From contig JAEWWY010000100.1 of the NCBI GenBank assembly GCA_023458835.1, positions 1 to 6,186 on the forward strand: DNA of 6,186 bases, in the 5' to 3' direction. Positions 1 through 5,281 of this stretch are shown here, piece by piece. This DNA comes from Bacillota bacterium (GTDB taxonomy: Bacteria > Bacillota > Clostridia > Christensenellales > Aristaeellaceae). Under the pieces are notes generated by a model, which was not told the DNA's origin, did no database searches, and was given only the letters and a program-made list of their open reading frames with translations. Both the position numbers and the translations under genes were made by a program. The first letter of the stretch is position 1; each line of letters opens with the position of its first letter.

Positions 1-525
1 TCCAGCACCGCCAGCCCCATGGGGCATGTGGGGATTTACCTGGGCAACGGGTATGTGATTGACGCCAGGGGCCATGCCTACGGCGTGAAATATGGCAAGC
101 TGGAAAGCTATGCATGGACTGATTATGCCGTTTTGAAAGGCATATATGAAGGAGTGACCGATATGCCAGGCCAGCCGCAGCCCATTTTGGAAACGCTGCC
201 CACTCTGCGCAAAGGCAGCAAGGGCGAATATGTGAAGGCCATGCAAAACCTTCTTTTGGCCGCTGCCCAGCAGCTTCCCCGCTGGGGTGCTGACGGTGAC
301 TTCGGGGCGGAAACGGAAGCCGCATTAAAGGCCTTCCAAGCATCAGCCGGCCTGAAGGCCGACGGGGTATGCGGCCCCCTGACCTGGGCGGCGCTGCTGG
401 AAACCGGCCCGGAGGATGAGCCGGAGGACCCTGCAGAGCCTCAAAGAAAGGCTTATACCTTCCTGCTGACGGAGGAAGAGGCTGCCGCCGTCAAAGCAAA
501 GTATCCCGGGGCGGTGGTGGAATGA
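1..525 (+). CDS. Phage endolysin, NlpC/P60-type peptidase plus peptidoglycan-binding domain (5' partial)
   Basis: The reading frame is open from the first base, so the gene starts upstream and the catalytic Cys lies outside the window. Counting from the first codon shown, GHVGIYLGNG (residues 8-17) is the strand carrying the catalytic His (H9) of NlpC/P60/CHAP-like cysteine peptidases, and IDARGHAYGV follows, where the third polar residue normally sits. After a proline-rich linker, residues about 66-132 form a classic PG_binding_1 domain: LRKGSKGEYVKAMQ, then DGDFGAETEAALKAFQ and LKADGVCGPLTWAAL. A short acidic linker and a tail with TEEEAAAVKAKYPG end the protein. It would cut peptide stems of peptidoglycan at the end of the phage cycle once the holin has opened the membrane. 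Its stop overlaps the next gene by ATGA. An internal ATG at 19 is not a credible start because it would cut into the peptidase fold. Family assignment is strong; cleavage specificity is unknown. Confidence 0.88.
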   Translation, partial: SSTASPMGHVGIYLGNGYVIDARGHAYGVKYGKLESYAWTDYAVLKGIYEGVTDMPGQPQPILETLPTLRKGSKGEYVKAMQNLLLAAAQQLPRWGADGDFGAETEAALKAFQASAGLKADGVCGPLTWAALLETGPEDEPEDPAEPQRKAYTFLLTEEEAAAVKAKYPGAVVE

Positions 526-854
526 GCATGGCGGAGTGGTTTGCATTGGGATCGCTGGCGGTGGCGGCGCTTGCGATGATATTATCAAGCCGCCGCGGCG
601 CGAAGCAGGATACCGCCAGCGAAGCAAAGGCATTCACCCGCCTGGAGGTGAAACTTGACAGCCTGAAGGATGAGGTGTCCGCCATGAGCAGGAAAATGGA
701 GCATTCCGCCAGCGGACTGAACACATGCGACCGGGAGATCGCGCTATTGAAGCAAAGAATGGAGGAGGTGGAAAAAAGGGTTGACCACCATACGCACCCG
801 CCCAACCATGCAACCGTAAAGCGGGCACGCACAACAAAAACGGAAGGAGAATGA
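522..854 (+). CDS. Small phage lysis-module protein: N-terminal membrane segment plus coiled coil
   Basis: A 110-residue protein translationally coupled to the endolysin (ATGA at 522-525) and to the holin reading frame (ATGA at 851-854). Residues about 6-22 are a single hydrophobic segment (FALGSLAVAALAMIL), followed by the basic stretch SSRRGAK. Residues about 38-92 are heptad-rich (LEVKLDSLKDEVSAMSRKM, then REIALLKQRMEEVEKRV) and should form a coiled coil. The tail is His/Pro/basic. Small membrane plus coiled-coil proteins of the XhlA type sit beside holin and endolysin in many Gram-positive phages; here the order is reversed relative to XhlA, with the membrane segment first, so I call it only XhlA-like by context. 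The start may instead be ATG 528 (MAEW), because the only SD-like bases, GGTGG at 516-520, lie 7 nt from it and 1 nt from ATG 522. Probable role: holin accessory or regulator. It is real as a gene; its exact function is uncertain. Confidence 0.75.
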   Translation: MSMAEWFALGSLAVAALAMILSSRRGAKQDTASEAKAFTRLEVKLDSLKDEVSAMSRKMEHSASGLNTCDREIALLKQRMEEVEKRVDHHTHPPNHATVKRARTTKTEGE

Positions 855-856
855 AC

Positions 857-1048
857 ATGGCACAGAATCGCTTTACATCCCCGGTGTTTTGGGCCGCGCT
901 GGCCGCGCAGTTGCTTTCCATTGCCGTTTTGCTCGGCTGGATCACCCTGTCCCAATCCGACACGATCAACGCCATTGTGGCGGCATTGCTGCAGGGCGCG
1001 GTGGCGTTCGGCATCCTGAACAACCCCACCGATCCGGAGCATTTTTAA
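857..1048 (+). CDS. Phage holin, phi-LC3-like
   Basis: A 63-residue protein with two hydrophobic segments: FWAALAAQLLSIAVLLGWI (about residues 11-29) and INAIVAALLQGAVAFGIL (about 37-54). They are separated by a short polar turn (TLSQSD) and followed by the ending NNPTDPEHF. The GILxNPTD ending after the second helix is typical of small Firmicutes holins of the phi-LC3 class. It would form membrane lesions that release or activate the endolysin encoded two genes upstream. The start at 857 is chosen because AAGGAG (844-849) lies 7 nt before it. The frame also has an ATG at 851, overlapping the previous stop as ATGA, which would add Met-Asn, so two starts are possible. It is the last gene of the cassette; a terminator hairpin begins 28 nt after the stop. 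Confidence 0.82.
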   Translation: MAQNRFTSPVFWAALAAQLLSIAVLLGWITLSQSDTINAIVAALLQGAVAFGILNNPTDPEHF

Positions 1049-1076
1049 CCCGCCCGATGCGGCGGCATGACATACC

Positions 1077-1123
1077 AATCCTCACCCTTCCGTTCGGAGG
1101 GGCGGGGATTTCATATTTTGTAT
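1077..1123 (+). terminator. Intrinsic terminator after the holin gene
   Basis: Bases 1077-1091 pair with 1096-1110 around a GTTC loop (15 positions, one A/C mismatch at 1084/1103, two G-U pairs). A T-rich tail, TTTCATATTTTGTATT, follows. It lies just past the holin stop and faces the lysis operon, so it very likely ends that transcript. Confidence 0.65.
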
Positions 1124-1129
1124 TGATGC

Positions 1130-1197
1130 AAAAAATGTGCGGGCCCCCTGGGGCAGGTGATGCCGGCGTATCACCCGCCGGAGCTGTGCTCCGCCCC
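1130..1197 (-). terminator. Probable terminator of the prenyltransferase-like gene, GC-rich multi-hairpin
   Basis: Read on the minus strand, two hairpins occur in a row: CGGAGC/GCTCCG (1193-1188 with 1184-1179) and GGTGAT/ATCACC (1175-1170 with 1161-1156). They can be enclosed by GGGG/CCCC (1197-1194 with 1153-1150). A GCCC/GGGC pair and then six T (1135-1130) follow. The stems are strong, but none ends directly at the T run, so termination here is plausible rather than certain. It is convergent with the holin terminator. Confidence 0.4.
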
Positions 1198-1204
1198 GGA
1201 ATAC

Positions 1205-1226
1205 GGATGCTGAGATTACCGCATCC
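1205..1226. repeat. Short inverted repeat between the prophage end and the minus-strand gene
   Basis: GGATGC (1205-1210) pairs with GCATCC (1221-1226) across a 10-nt loop, 17 nt past the stop of the minus-strand gene. It is too weak to call a terminator (no T run follows it) and is recorded as part of the hairpin-dense spacer at 1049-1242. Confidence 0.35.
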
Positions 1227-1242
1227 TTGAATCGAACGCCGG

Positions 1243-2082
1243 CTATCCCCTTCCGGTAAGGTTTTGCAAGATTTCGTGATAACGTTTTGTTCCCAGGGCG
1301 CTTGGTTCGCCCTTTTTGCAAAAGGAAAGCCCGGCCAGCTTGGGAACCACCCGCTCAATCACGATCTGGCCATTGACCATTTTGGATTCAAGGGTCTTCA
1401 AGGCTTCCAGAAACCGCCCGTCATGCTTTGCCCGGTCATAAAACGACAGAACGTAGACGTAGACAAAAAGGTTGTAGTTCCGGAAGGGATATTCGACCTG
1501 CATGAACAATGTGCCGATCCCATAATGACATGGGCCGATGGGCTGCCTGATTGTCCAATGCTCCAGCAAAAAATCCACAGCCTTGTCAAGCGCCTGTTCT
1601 TTGTTGAGATATTGGCTGAAGCGGAAAGCGTGAAGGGCGGTAAGCGTTGGGAAAGGGTTGGAATACGCTGTTTCCGGGCCCCGGCCAAAGCTGAACTTGT
1701 TGCAGCGCCAGCCGCCGTCGGCATGCTGAATATCCAAAAGATGCCGGAAGGTCTTTTGCAGCCTGGAATCGGAGGCATATCCCATATGGCAAAGCACATT
1801 GGCGGCGTGAGCGGTTTGGCATGGAAAAACAGAGCCCTTCGGGTATAGCTTAAAGCGTCCATCCTCCTGCCAGGTGCTGAATATCAATTCCGCTGTTTGC
1901 GCAAGCAAAGGCTCGGCAGGGTCCATGCCCAGTTCCAACAGCAAAAGCGCGCATTCCAGGGTATTGAACGGCGACCCCTTTATCAGGCGCCTGTCAGGCG
2001 TTGTCCAGTAATCGGCTCCAAGGTCATGCCTGTGCCCTATGATCGCCTGGGCATCCCGCAAAAACTGTTCCTCTATAGCCAT
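1243..2082 (-). CDS. Stand-alone prenyltransferase/squalene-cyclase-like alpha-toroid protein
   Basis: A 279-residue protein without signal peptide or membrane span. It has helical-hairpin repeats typical of the alpha/alpha toroid shared by squalene cyclases and protein prenyltransferase beta subunits: WQEDGRFKLYPKG (71-83), PCQTAHAANVLCHMGY (87-102), DIQHADGGWRCNKF (117-130, the QxxDGGW repeat signature), NPFPTLTALHAF (142-153) and NYNLFVYVYVLSFY (202-215). It is much shorter than full cyclases (about 600 residues or more), and I see neither the cyclase DxDD acid motif nor a convincing Asp/Cys/His zinc set, so an enzyme of either class is not supported; a substrate-binding or structural role is equally possible. 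The start at 2082 (MAIEEQF) is chosen because AAGGAG (2097-2092) lies 9 nt upstream; Mets at 2112, 2109 and 2091 lack this. It stands alone, with its own promoter and a hairpin leader, and is divergent from the SGNH hydrolase gene. Fold call is good; function unknown. Confidence 0.8.
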   Translation of the reverse strand: MAIEEQFLRDAQAIIGHRHDLGADYWTTPDRRLIKGSPFNTLECALLLLELGMDPAEPLLAQTAELIFSTWQEDGRFKLYPKGSVFPCQTAHAANVLCHMGYASDSRLQKTFRHLLDIQHADGGWRCNKFSFGRGPETAYSNPFPTLTALHAFRFSQYLNKEQALDKAVDFLLEHWTIRQPIGPCHYGIGTLFMQVEYPFRNYNLFVYVYVLSFYDRAKHDGRFLEALKTLESKMVNGQIVIERVVPKLAGLSFCKKGEPSALGTKRYHEILQNLTGRG

Positions 2083-2102
2083 CCCGTTCATCTCCTTGCA
2101 TA

Positions 2103-2143
2103 GAAGCATCATGCCGGAATAAGGCGGCAGGCTGTCATGCTTC
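2103..2143 (-). promoter_or_regulatory. Leader hairpin upstream of the prenyltransferase-like gene
   Basis: An interrupted inverted repeat: GAAGCAT (2103-2109) with ATGCTTC (2137-2143), and inside it TGCCG (2112-2116) with CGGCA (2125-2129), loop 8 nt. It lies between the predicted transcription start (about 2150) and the AAGGAG at 2097-2092, so it would form in the 5' leader close to the ribosome binding site. Read on the plus strand, T5 at 2150-2154 follows after 6 nt, so a weak plus-strand terminator is an alternative. Confidence 0.45.
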
Positions 2144-2156
2144 CTATCGTTTTTCC

Positions 2157-2185
2157 ATTGTATCCTGTTCCGCCCTCTTATTCAA
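2157..2185 (-). promoter_or_regulatory. Sigma-A-type promoter for the prenyltransferase-like gene
   Basis: On the minus strand, TTGAAT (2185-2180) and TACAAT (2162-2157) are separated by exactly 17 nt, matching the -35/-10 consensus at 4/6 and 5/6 positions. The predicted start near 2150 gives a leader of about 70 nt to ATG 2082. Confidence 0.7.
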
Positions 2186-2302
2186 TCATGAATGCATCCG
2201 GAGGGGAACAGGCGAATTGTGATCGTGAAATCGCGGTGCCAGACAGGAAAAACAAAAATCAAGTGGAAAATACATTCCATAGGCGGTACCCGGAGAATAC
2301 AC

Positions 2303-2309
2303 AAAGGAG
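2303..2309 (+). promoter_or_regulatory. Ribosome binding site that fixes the SGNH hydrolase start
   Basis: AAAGGAG is followed by a 7-nt spacer and ATG 2317. It decides against the much longer in-frame start at 2137, whose first 60 codons show no family resemblance. Confidence 0.75.
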
Positions 2310-2316
2310 CGGAGCT

Positions 2317-3048
2317 ATGAACATTTTGGCGGTCGGGAACAGCTTTTCCCAAGACGCTATGCGTTACCTCCACCAGATCGCAAAAGCGGACGGCTTTGAC
2401 ATGAAGGCGGTGAACCTGTATATCGGCGGCTGCTCCCTGCAAAGGCACGACAGCAATCTGATAGCCGACGCGCGGGAATATGTATGCCAGATCAACGGGC
2501 GGGAGGAGGGCAGCCTCGTTTCCATACGGGAGGCCCTTGAAAGCGATGTATGGGATGTGGTAACCATGCAGCAAGTCAGCCAGTTAAGCATCGATTACGG
2601 CACTTATCAGCCATACCTGCATCGCCTGTCCGCCTATATCCGGCAGTATGCGCCGCAGGCCGAACAGCGCATCCACCAGACATGGGCTTATGAGCAGGGA
2701 AGCGAGCGGCTGACGGCGGAGCTTGGCTACCGGGATCAGTACGATATGTACAGGGACTTGAAGGCCGCCTATGAAAAGGCGGCTATGGACCTGGGCGGGC
2801 TTGCAATCATCCCCTGCGGTACGGCGTTCCAGAACGCGCTGAAACTCAAAATCAGCGGATTGCACAGGGATACATTCCATGCCTCCCTGGGAATAGGAAG
2901 GTATATCCTGGGCGCGGTGTGGTATGAAGCCCTTTCCGGAGGGCGTATAGACGGGAATGCGTTTTGTGATCTGGATGAGCCGGTTGACCCGGACGTATGG
3001 AAGCTGGCGAAGCGGTGCGTGCGCATGACGATGGATGGAAACCGCTGA
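2317..3048 (+). CDS. SGNH/GDSL-like hydrolase, DUF4886-type
   Basis: A 243-residue protein starting MNILAVGNSFSQDAMRYLH. The GNSFS block (residues 7-11) is the SGNH block I with nucleophile Ser9. IGGCSLQRH (36-44) supplies the block II Gly. WDVVTMQQVSQLS (79-91) is the block III region, where the usual Asn is replaced by Gln-Gln as in DUF4886-like proteins. DTFHAS (185-190) carries the Asp/His pair (D185, H188) that completes the triad. The family hydrolyses esters, often acyl groups on carbohydrates, but the substrate here cannot be read from sequence. There is no signal peptide or membrane segment, so it should act in the cytoplasm. It is transcribed alone, divergently from the toroid gene, and closed by its own terminator. 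No convincing -35/-10 pair was found upstream. The assignment is good for fold and catalytic residues, moderate for the DUF4886 label. Confidence 0.83.
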   Translation: MNILAVGNSFSQDAMRYLHQIAKADGFDMKAVNLYIGGCSLQRHDSNLIADAREYVCQINGREEGSLVSIREALESDVWDVVTMQQVSQLSIDYGTYQPYLHRLSAYIRQYAPQAEQRIHQTWAYEQGSERLTAELGYRDQYDMYRDLKAAYEKAAMDLGGLAIIPCGTAFQNALKLKISGLHRDTFHASLGIGRYILGAVWYEALSGGRIDGNAFCDLDEPVDPDVWKLAKRCVRMTMDGNR

Positions 3049-3058
3049 AGAGGGATTC

Positions 3059-3083
3059 AAAGGCTGGATTGCCCTGCCTTTTT
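3059..3083 (+). terminator. Intrinsic terminator after the SGNH hydrolase gene
   Basis: AAAGGC (3059-3064) pairs with GCCTTT (3076-3081), continued by GG/CC (3066-3067 with 3073-3074) across a single T/T mismatch; loop ATTGC. Five T follow at 3079-3083. It begins 11 nt past the stop. Seen from the minus strand it also lies just past the stop of the membrane-protein gene at 3093, with only three T, so it may work weakly in both directions. Confidence 0.7.
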
Positions 3084-3092
3084 CCATAGGGT

Positions 3093-4406
3093 TCACCGCA
3101 AATCCACCCGCACCGCCTCCTCCAGGTTATAGACATAGGACCCGTCATATTTCCGCTCCCCCGGCGCGATGAGGATGGCGGCAGGCATCTCCCCTGATAC
3201 CGGCAGCAAGGATATCTCATAGAACACATAGGAATATTCTGTATTGTCAATCAGTTCACTGTTGTTGCCATAGCTTCTGCTGCCGTTCAAAAAGACCAGG
3301 CTGCCGGCGTCCAGCACCACCAAATCGCGGACAAGGGGGCTCTCTTCGGAAATCCATGCGCCGCGGGGTTTGGGATAGACCTTCAGCTCCAGGGTCCCGC
3401 CGGTCTGCCTATAGGCCAGCCTGGTGATCTCCAGGGTAAAGTTATCCATCTCAAAGGTGGTCTGGACAGGTTCCGCCTGTTTGATGCTTTGTGTGTTCAG
3501 CAGGATCGAAAACTGAACGGGGAGTACCGATTGAGGCTTCGCCCAGCCAAGGTATTCGTATGTCTTTTCCGATTCCTTGGCGTTGAAAACACCTATGTCC
3601 TCCCTGCCGGTGACGGCAAAATACTCCAGGTCACAAAAGCCGTTCCGGCCCACAGGCAGGCGGCGCAGCCTGGCCACGTCCTCGCGTTCCATTTCCTCCG
3701 GCCCGACCGTGCCTGCCCTCCCTCCGTATCCGCTCATGGCGCTTGTGTCCACCAGCACGGGCGGATTCAAAATCTCCCACAGGTACAGGTTTCCGGTGAC
3801 GGTAACCGTCTCCCCGCTTACAAAGGGCCTGTTGCCGTCTCCGTCCTGCGTATTGGCGAAGGTGATGTAATTGCTTACGCTGCCCGGCATGGCTGTGCCG
3901 TCCGCTTCCCCATTCAGCACGTAGGCCCAGGCATGGTCGTCGGTTTGAAAGGACGTCTCATCCTCTACGGTGGCACCTTCCTTGTCTATCTGGAACGGGG
4001 ACATGGTAACCATTATCTGCCGGCCGGAGGTGCCTTCCACGGTCCAGCGCAGGTGCAGCTTTTCTCCGTCAAAGAGGTATTCGTTCAGCGTCACCGAAAC
4101 ATCTTCGGCCTTCACCGTCTCCTCCAATTGGCGAAGGGTCCCCTCCATGCCGCCGGGCACCCTTTCGCCGCCGCCGAACAGGTGGCCCAAAAGGTCTGAT
4201 TGGGTCAGCGCAATGGCCGCGCTGATGGTGATGAGCAGCAGGACCAACGCCAGCACCAATCCCAGGGAAACCTTTCTTTTCATCACAGGCTTCTCCCTTC
4301 CGTTCACAAGGCTTGACAGCGTTTGTTTCAGCGATTCGTCCACGGCGCCGGGCATGGGGGGATAGAGCGCCCGCAATTGATGCGCGTCCATTTTCAGTTT
4401 TTTCAT
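3093..4406 (-). CDS. Single-pass membrane partner of the ECF sigma factor (probable anti-sigma/sensor, DUF4179-like)
   Basis: A 437-residue protein. The N-terminal 45 residues are cytoplasmic (MKKLKMDAHQLRALYPPMP, then VDESLKQTLSSL). They are followed by a basic MKRK anchor, one membrane helix (about 46-67, LGLVLALVLLLITISAAIAL) and a 370-residue outer part rich in beta-type sequence. The order of a short inner tail, one span and a large outer domain, directly after an ECF sigma gene, is the usual layout of an anti-sigma or sensor protein in Clostridia. I see no HxxxCxxC zinc anti-sigma motif, so any sigma contact would be of another type. The start at 4406 overlaps the sigma stop (ATGA) and has AGGGAGGGGG 7 nt upstream; an open frame further upstream is a shadow of the sigma gene. 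The outer domain presumably senses an envelope signal; no enzymatic motif is visible. Membrane topology and operon link are strong; the anti-sigma role is inferred. Confidence 0.78.
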   Translation of the reverse strand: MKKLKMDAHQLRALYPPMPGAVDESLKQTLSSLVNGREKPVMKRKVSLGLVLALVLLLITISAAIALTQSDLLGHLFGGGERVPGGMEGTLRQLEETVKAEDVSVTLNEYLFDGEKLHLRWTVEGTSGRQIMVTMSPFQIDKEGATVEDETSFQTDDHAWAYVLNGEADGTAMPGSVSNYITFANTQDGDGNRPFVSGETVTVTGNLYLWEILNPPVLVDTSAMSGYGGRAGTVGPEEMEREDVARLRRLPVGRNGFCDLEYFAVTGREDIGVFNAKESEKTYEYLGWAKPQSVLPVQFSILLNTQSIKQAEPVQTTFEMDNFTLEITRLAYRQTGGTLELKVYPKPRGAWISEESPLVRDLVVLDAGSLVFLNGSRSYGNNSELIDNTEYSYVFYEISLLPVSGEMPAAILIAPGERKYDGSYVYNLEEAVRVDLR

Positions 4407-4882
4407 TCCGCATCCCCCTCCCTGTCCGCCATCATGGCCTGCAAGACCCGGCGCGCACGGAACAGGCGGTTTCTGACCGCCACGTGGGAGATGCCAAGGA
4501 CCTTGGCGATCTCCCTTTCCAGATAATTTTCCATGTAATATAGCAGCAGCGGTGTGCGAAGCTTCTCCGGCAGCGCACCGATGGCGGCCTTCAGCCCCGT
4601 ATCCTCGGGGATATATGCCTCGCCGCCCGGATCGATATACTCCACGGGCGTCACCCGTTGCCGGTAGCGCTGAATATTCCGACACTCGTTGATGACGATG
4701 CGGGTGATGAAGGCCCGGAAGGTTTCCGGCTTCACCCGCTCCCTTGCCGCCCATGCTTTCATCAGCCCCTGCTGTATGGCGTCCTTCGCATCCTGATCAT
4801 TGTTCAGGATGCTCATGCACAGCCTGAACAGCGCGGGGAAAAGGGCTGCCCCTTCGTTGGAAAACTGTTCGCCGGAAATCAT
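4403..4882 (-). CDS. ECF-type RNA polymerase sigma factor
   Basis: A 159-residue protein with the two-domain ECF layout. Region 2 covers about residues 13-76 (LFPALFRLCMSILNNDQDAK, then the MKAWAARE and FRAFITRIVINECRNIQR helices), which binds core polymerase and melts the -10 element. A linker with EYIDPGGEAYIPED follows. Region 4 covers about 97-151: LPEKLRTPLLLYYMENYLEREIAKV leads into the helix-turn-helix VLGISHVAVRNRLFRARRVL, which reads the -35 element. Length is normal for the class. The start at 4882 has GGAGG (4891-4887) with a short 4-nt spacer. The stop overlaps the membrane partner gene by ATGA, so the two are translated as a coupled pair. The promoter region carries both a TATAAT box and an ECF-like AAC/CGTA pair, suggesting basal plus self-driven expression. 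The ECF class is certain; the subgroup is not assigned. Confidence 0.93.
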   Translation of the reverse strand: MISGEQFSNEGAALFPALFRLCMSILNNDQDAKDAIQQGLMKAWAARERVKPETFRAFITRIVINECRNIQRYRQRVTPVEYIDPGGEAYIPEDTGLKAAIGALPEKLRTPLLLYYMENYLEREIAKVLGISHVAVRNRLFRARRVLQAMMADREGDAE

Positions 4883-4948
4883 GCAGCCTCCGTCTTTGGA
4901 GTTTTGATGCAGTGGGAAAGGAAACCGCGCGCTGATTTGCCTTCACTT

Positions 4949-4976
4949 ATTATACGGAATAGGTGTGTGAAATGTT
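4949..4976 (-). promoter_or_regulatory. Promoter region of the sigma/anti-sigma operon, possible dual (housekeeping and ECF) control
   Basis: On the minus strand a perfect TATAAT lies at 4954-4949, with CTAACA (4/6 match to TTGACA) 18 nt upstream. In the same bases, AACATTT (from 4976) and CGTA (4956-4953) are 17 nt apart, resembling the AAC...CGTA pattern of ECF promoters such as those read by SigW in Bacillus. The predicted start is near 4942, leaving a leader of about 60 nt. Confidence 0.55.
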
Positions 4977-5014
4977 AGGGCATATTCCGCGGTATAGCAC
5001 TACTATTTCGGAAT

Positions 5015-5123
5015 TGAGGGGGATGGCCTTATATTCCCTGCAGAGGCACGGATGCCCGCACCGTATTCTCCCGATGATAAGGCGGCATCCGCTGCCGCAG
5101 GCTCATAAGATGCCTACGGCTCA
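5015..5123 (+). ncRNA. Candidate structured RNA: long imperfect hairpin ahead of a terminator
   Basis: A nested set of complementary blocks builds one long hairpin: TGAG/CTCA (5015-5018 with 5120-5123), GGC/GCC (5025-5027 with 5112-5114), CTTAT/ATAAG (5028-5032 with 5105-5109), CTGC/GCAG (5038-5041 with 5097-5100), GGC/GCC (5045-5047 with 5094-5096) and CGGATGCC/GGCATCCG (5049-5056 with 5084-5091). That is 27 pairs separated by small internal loops. A strong plus-strand terminator follows at 5153-5185, and no gene lies downstream on that strand, so this looks like an RNA in its own right rather than a leader. The overall shape recalls 6S-type RNAs, but I cannot match their conserved bases. 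No clear plus-strand promoter was found. A decayed palindromic repeat element is the alternative. Confidence 0.4.
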
Positions 5124-5152
5124 GGCGCTTTTAGCAGCGGATTCGGCCGGGC

Positions 5153-5185
5153 GGCACAGAGGGCGGCTCTTTGTGCCCCTTTTTT
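5153..5185 (+). terminator. Strong plus-strand intrinsic terminator with no gene in front of it
   Basis: GGCACA (5153-5158) pairs with TGTGCC (5172-5177) and GAG (5159-5161) with CTC (5167-5169), with a 2-nt bulge and loop GGCGG. CC and six T (5180-5185) follow. It has no T run in the other direction, so it serves plus-strand transcription, although the nearest plus-strand gene ends at 3048 with its own terminator. Confidence 0.65.
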
Positions 5186-5253
5186 CTTCGTTGGCATATA
5201 GAACCACTCTTGTGTTTCACGCTCCTAATTAAGACGGATTTCCCAGGCCCGTT

Positions 5254-5281
5254 AAAAATGATCGAGTGCTAATTATGATCA
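5254..5281 (-). terminator. Weak terminator candidate at the end of the AT-rich gene
   Basis: On the minus strand TGATC (5281-5277) pairs with GATCA (5263-5259) over a 13-nt loop that contains the stop codon, and five T (5258-5254) follow at once. The stem is only 5 bp, so function is doubtful. Confidence 0.28.

Noticed and set aside
1224..1242. TTGAATCGAACGCCGG resembles the complement of a tRNA T-arm (GTTCGATTC)
   Set aside because: The flanking bases do not form the 5-bp T stem and no acceptor or anticodon arm is present, so it is neither a tRNA gene nor a visible tRNA-end attachment site.
1264..1848. Plus-strand 194-codon open frame inside the prenyltransferase-like gene
   Set aside because: It is antisense to a gene with clear repeat motifs, promoter and ribosome binding site; it shows no recognisable domain.
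2262..2277. TGGAA-N6-TTCCA palindrome upstream of the SGNH gene as an operator
   Set aside because: The half-sites are short, no promoter was found beside it and there is no second copy in the window; too little to call a site.
2137..2316. N-terminal extension of the SGNH hydrolase to 2137
   Set aside because: The extension overlaps the divergent promoter, shows no domain, and would put the block I motif far from the N-terminus; AAAGGAG fits ATG 2317.
3093..4754. Longer version of the membrane-protein frame starting at 4754
   Set aside because: The first 116 codons lie in a shadow frame over the sigma gene; ATG 4406 has a strong ribosome binding site and the usual ATGA coupling.
2118..5087. 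Shared 11-mers such as ATAAGGCGGCA (near 2118 and 5077) and ATACATTCCAT (near 2270 and 2870)
   Set aside because: A few 11-base matches are expected by chance in a window of this size; flanks do not extend the similarity.
4963..5232. Plus-strand 89-codon open frame across the spacer upstream of the sigma gene
   Set aside because: It has a GTG start without a ribosome binding site, runs straight through the strong terminator at 5153-5185, and has an irregular composition unlike a protein.
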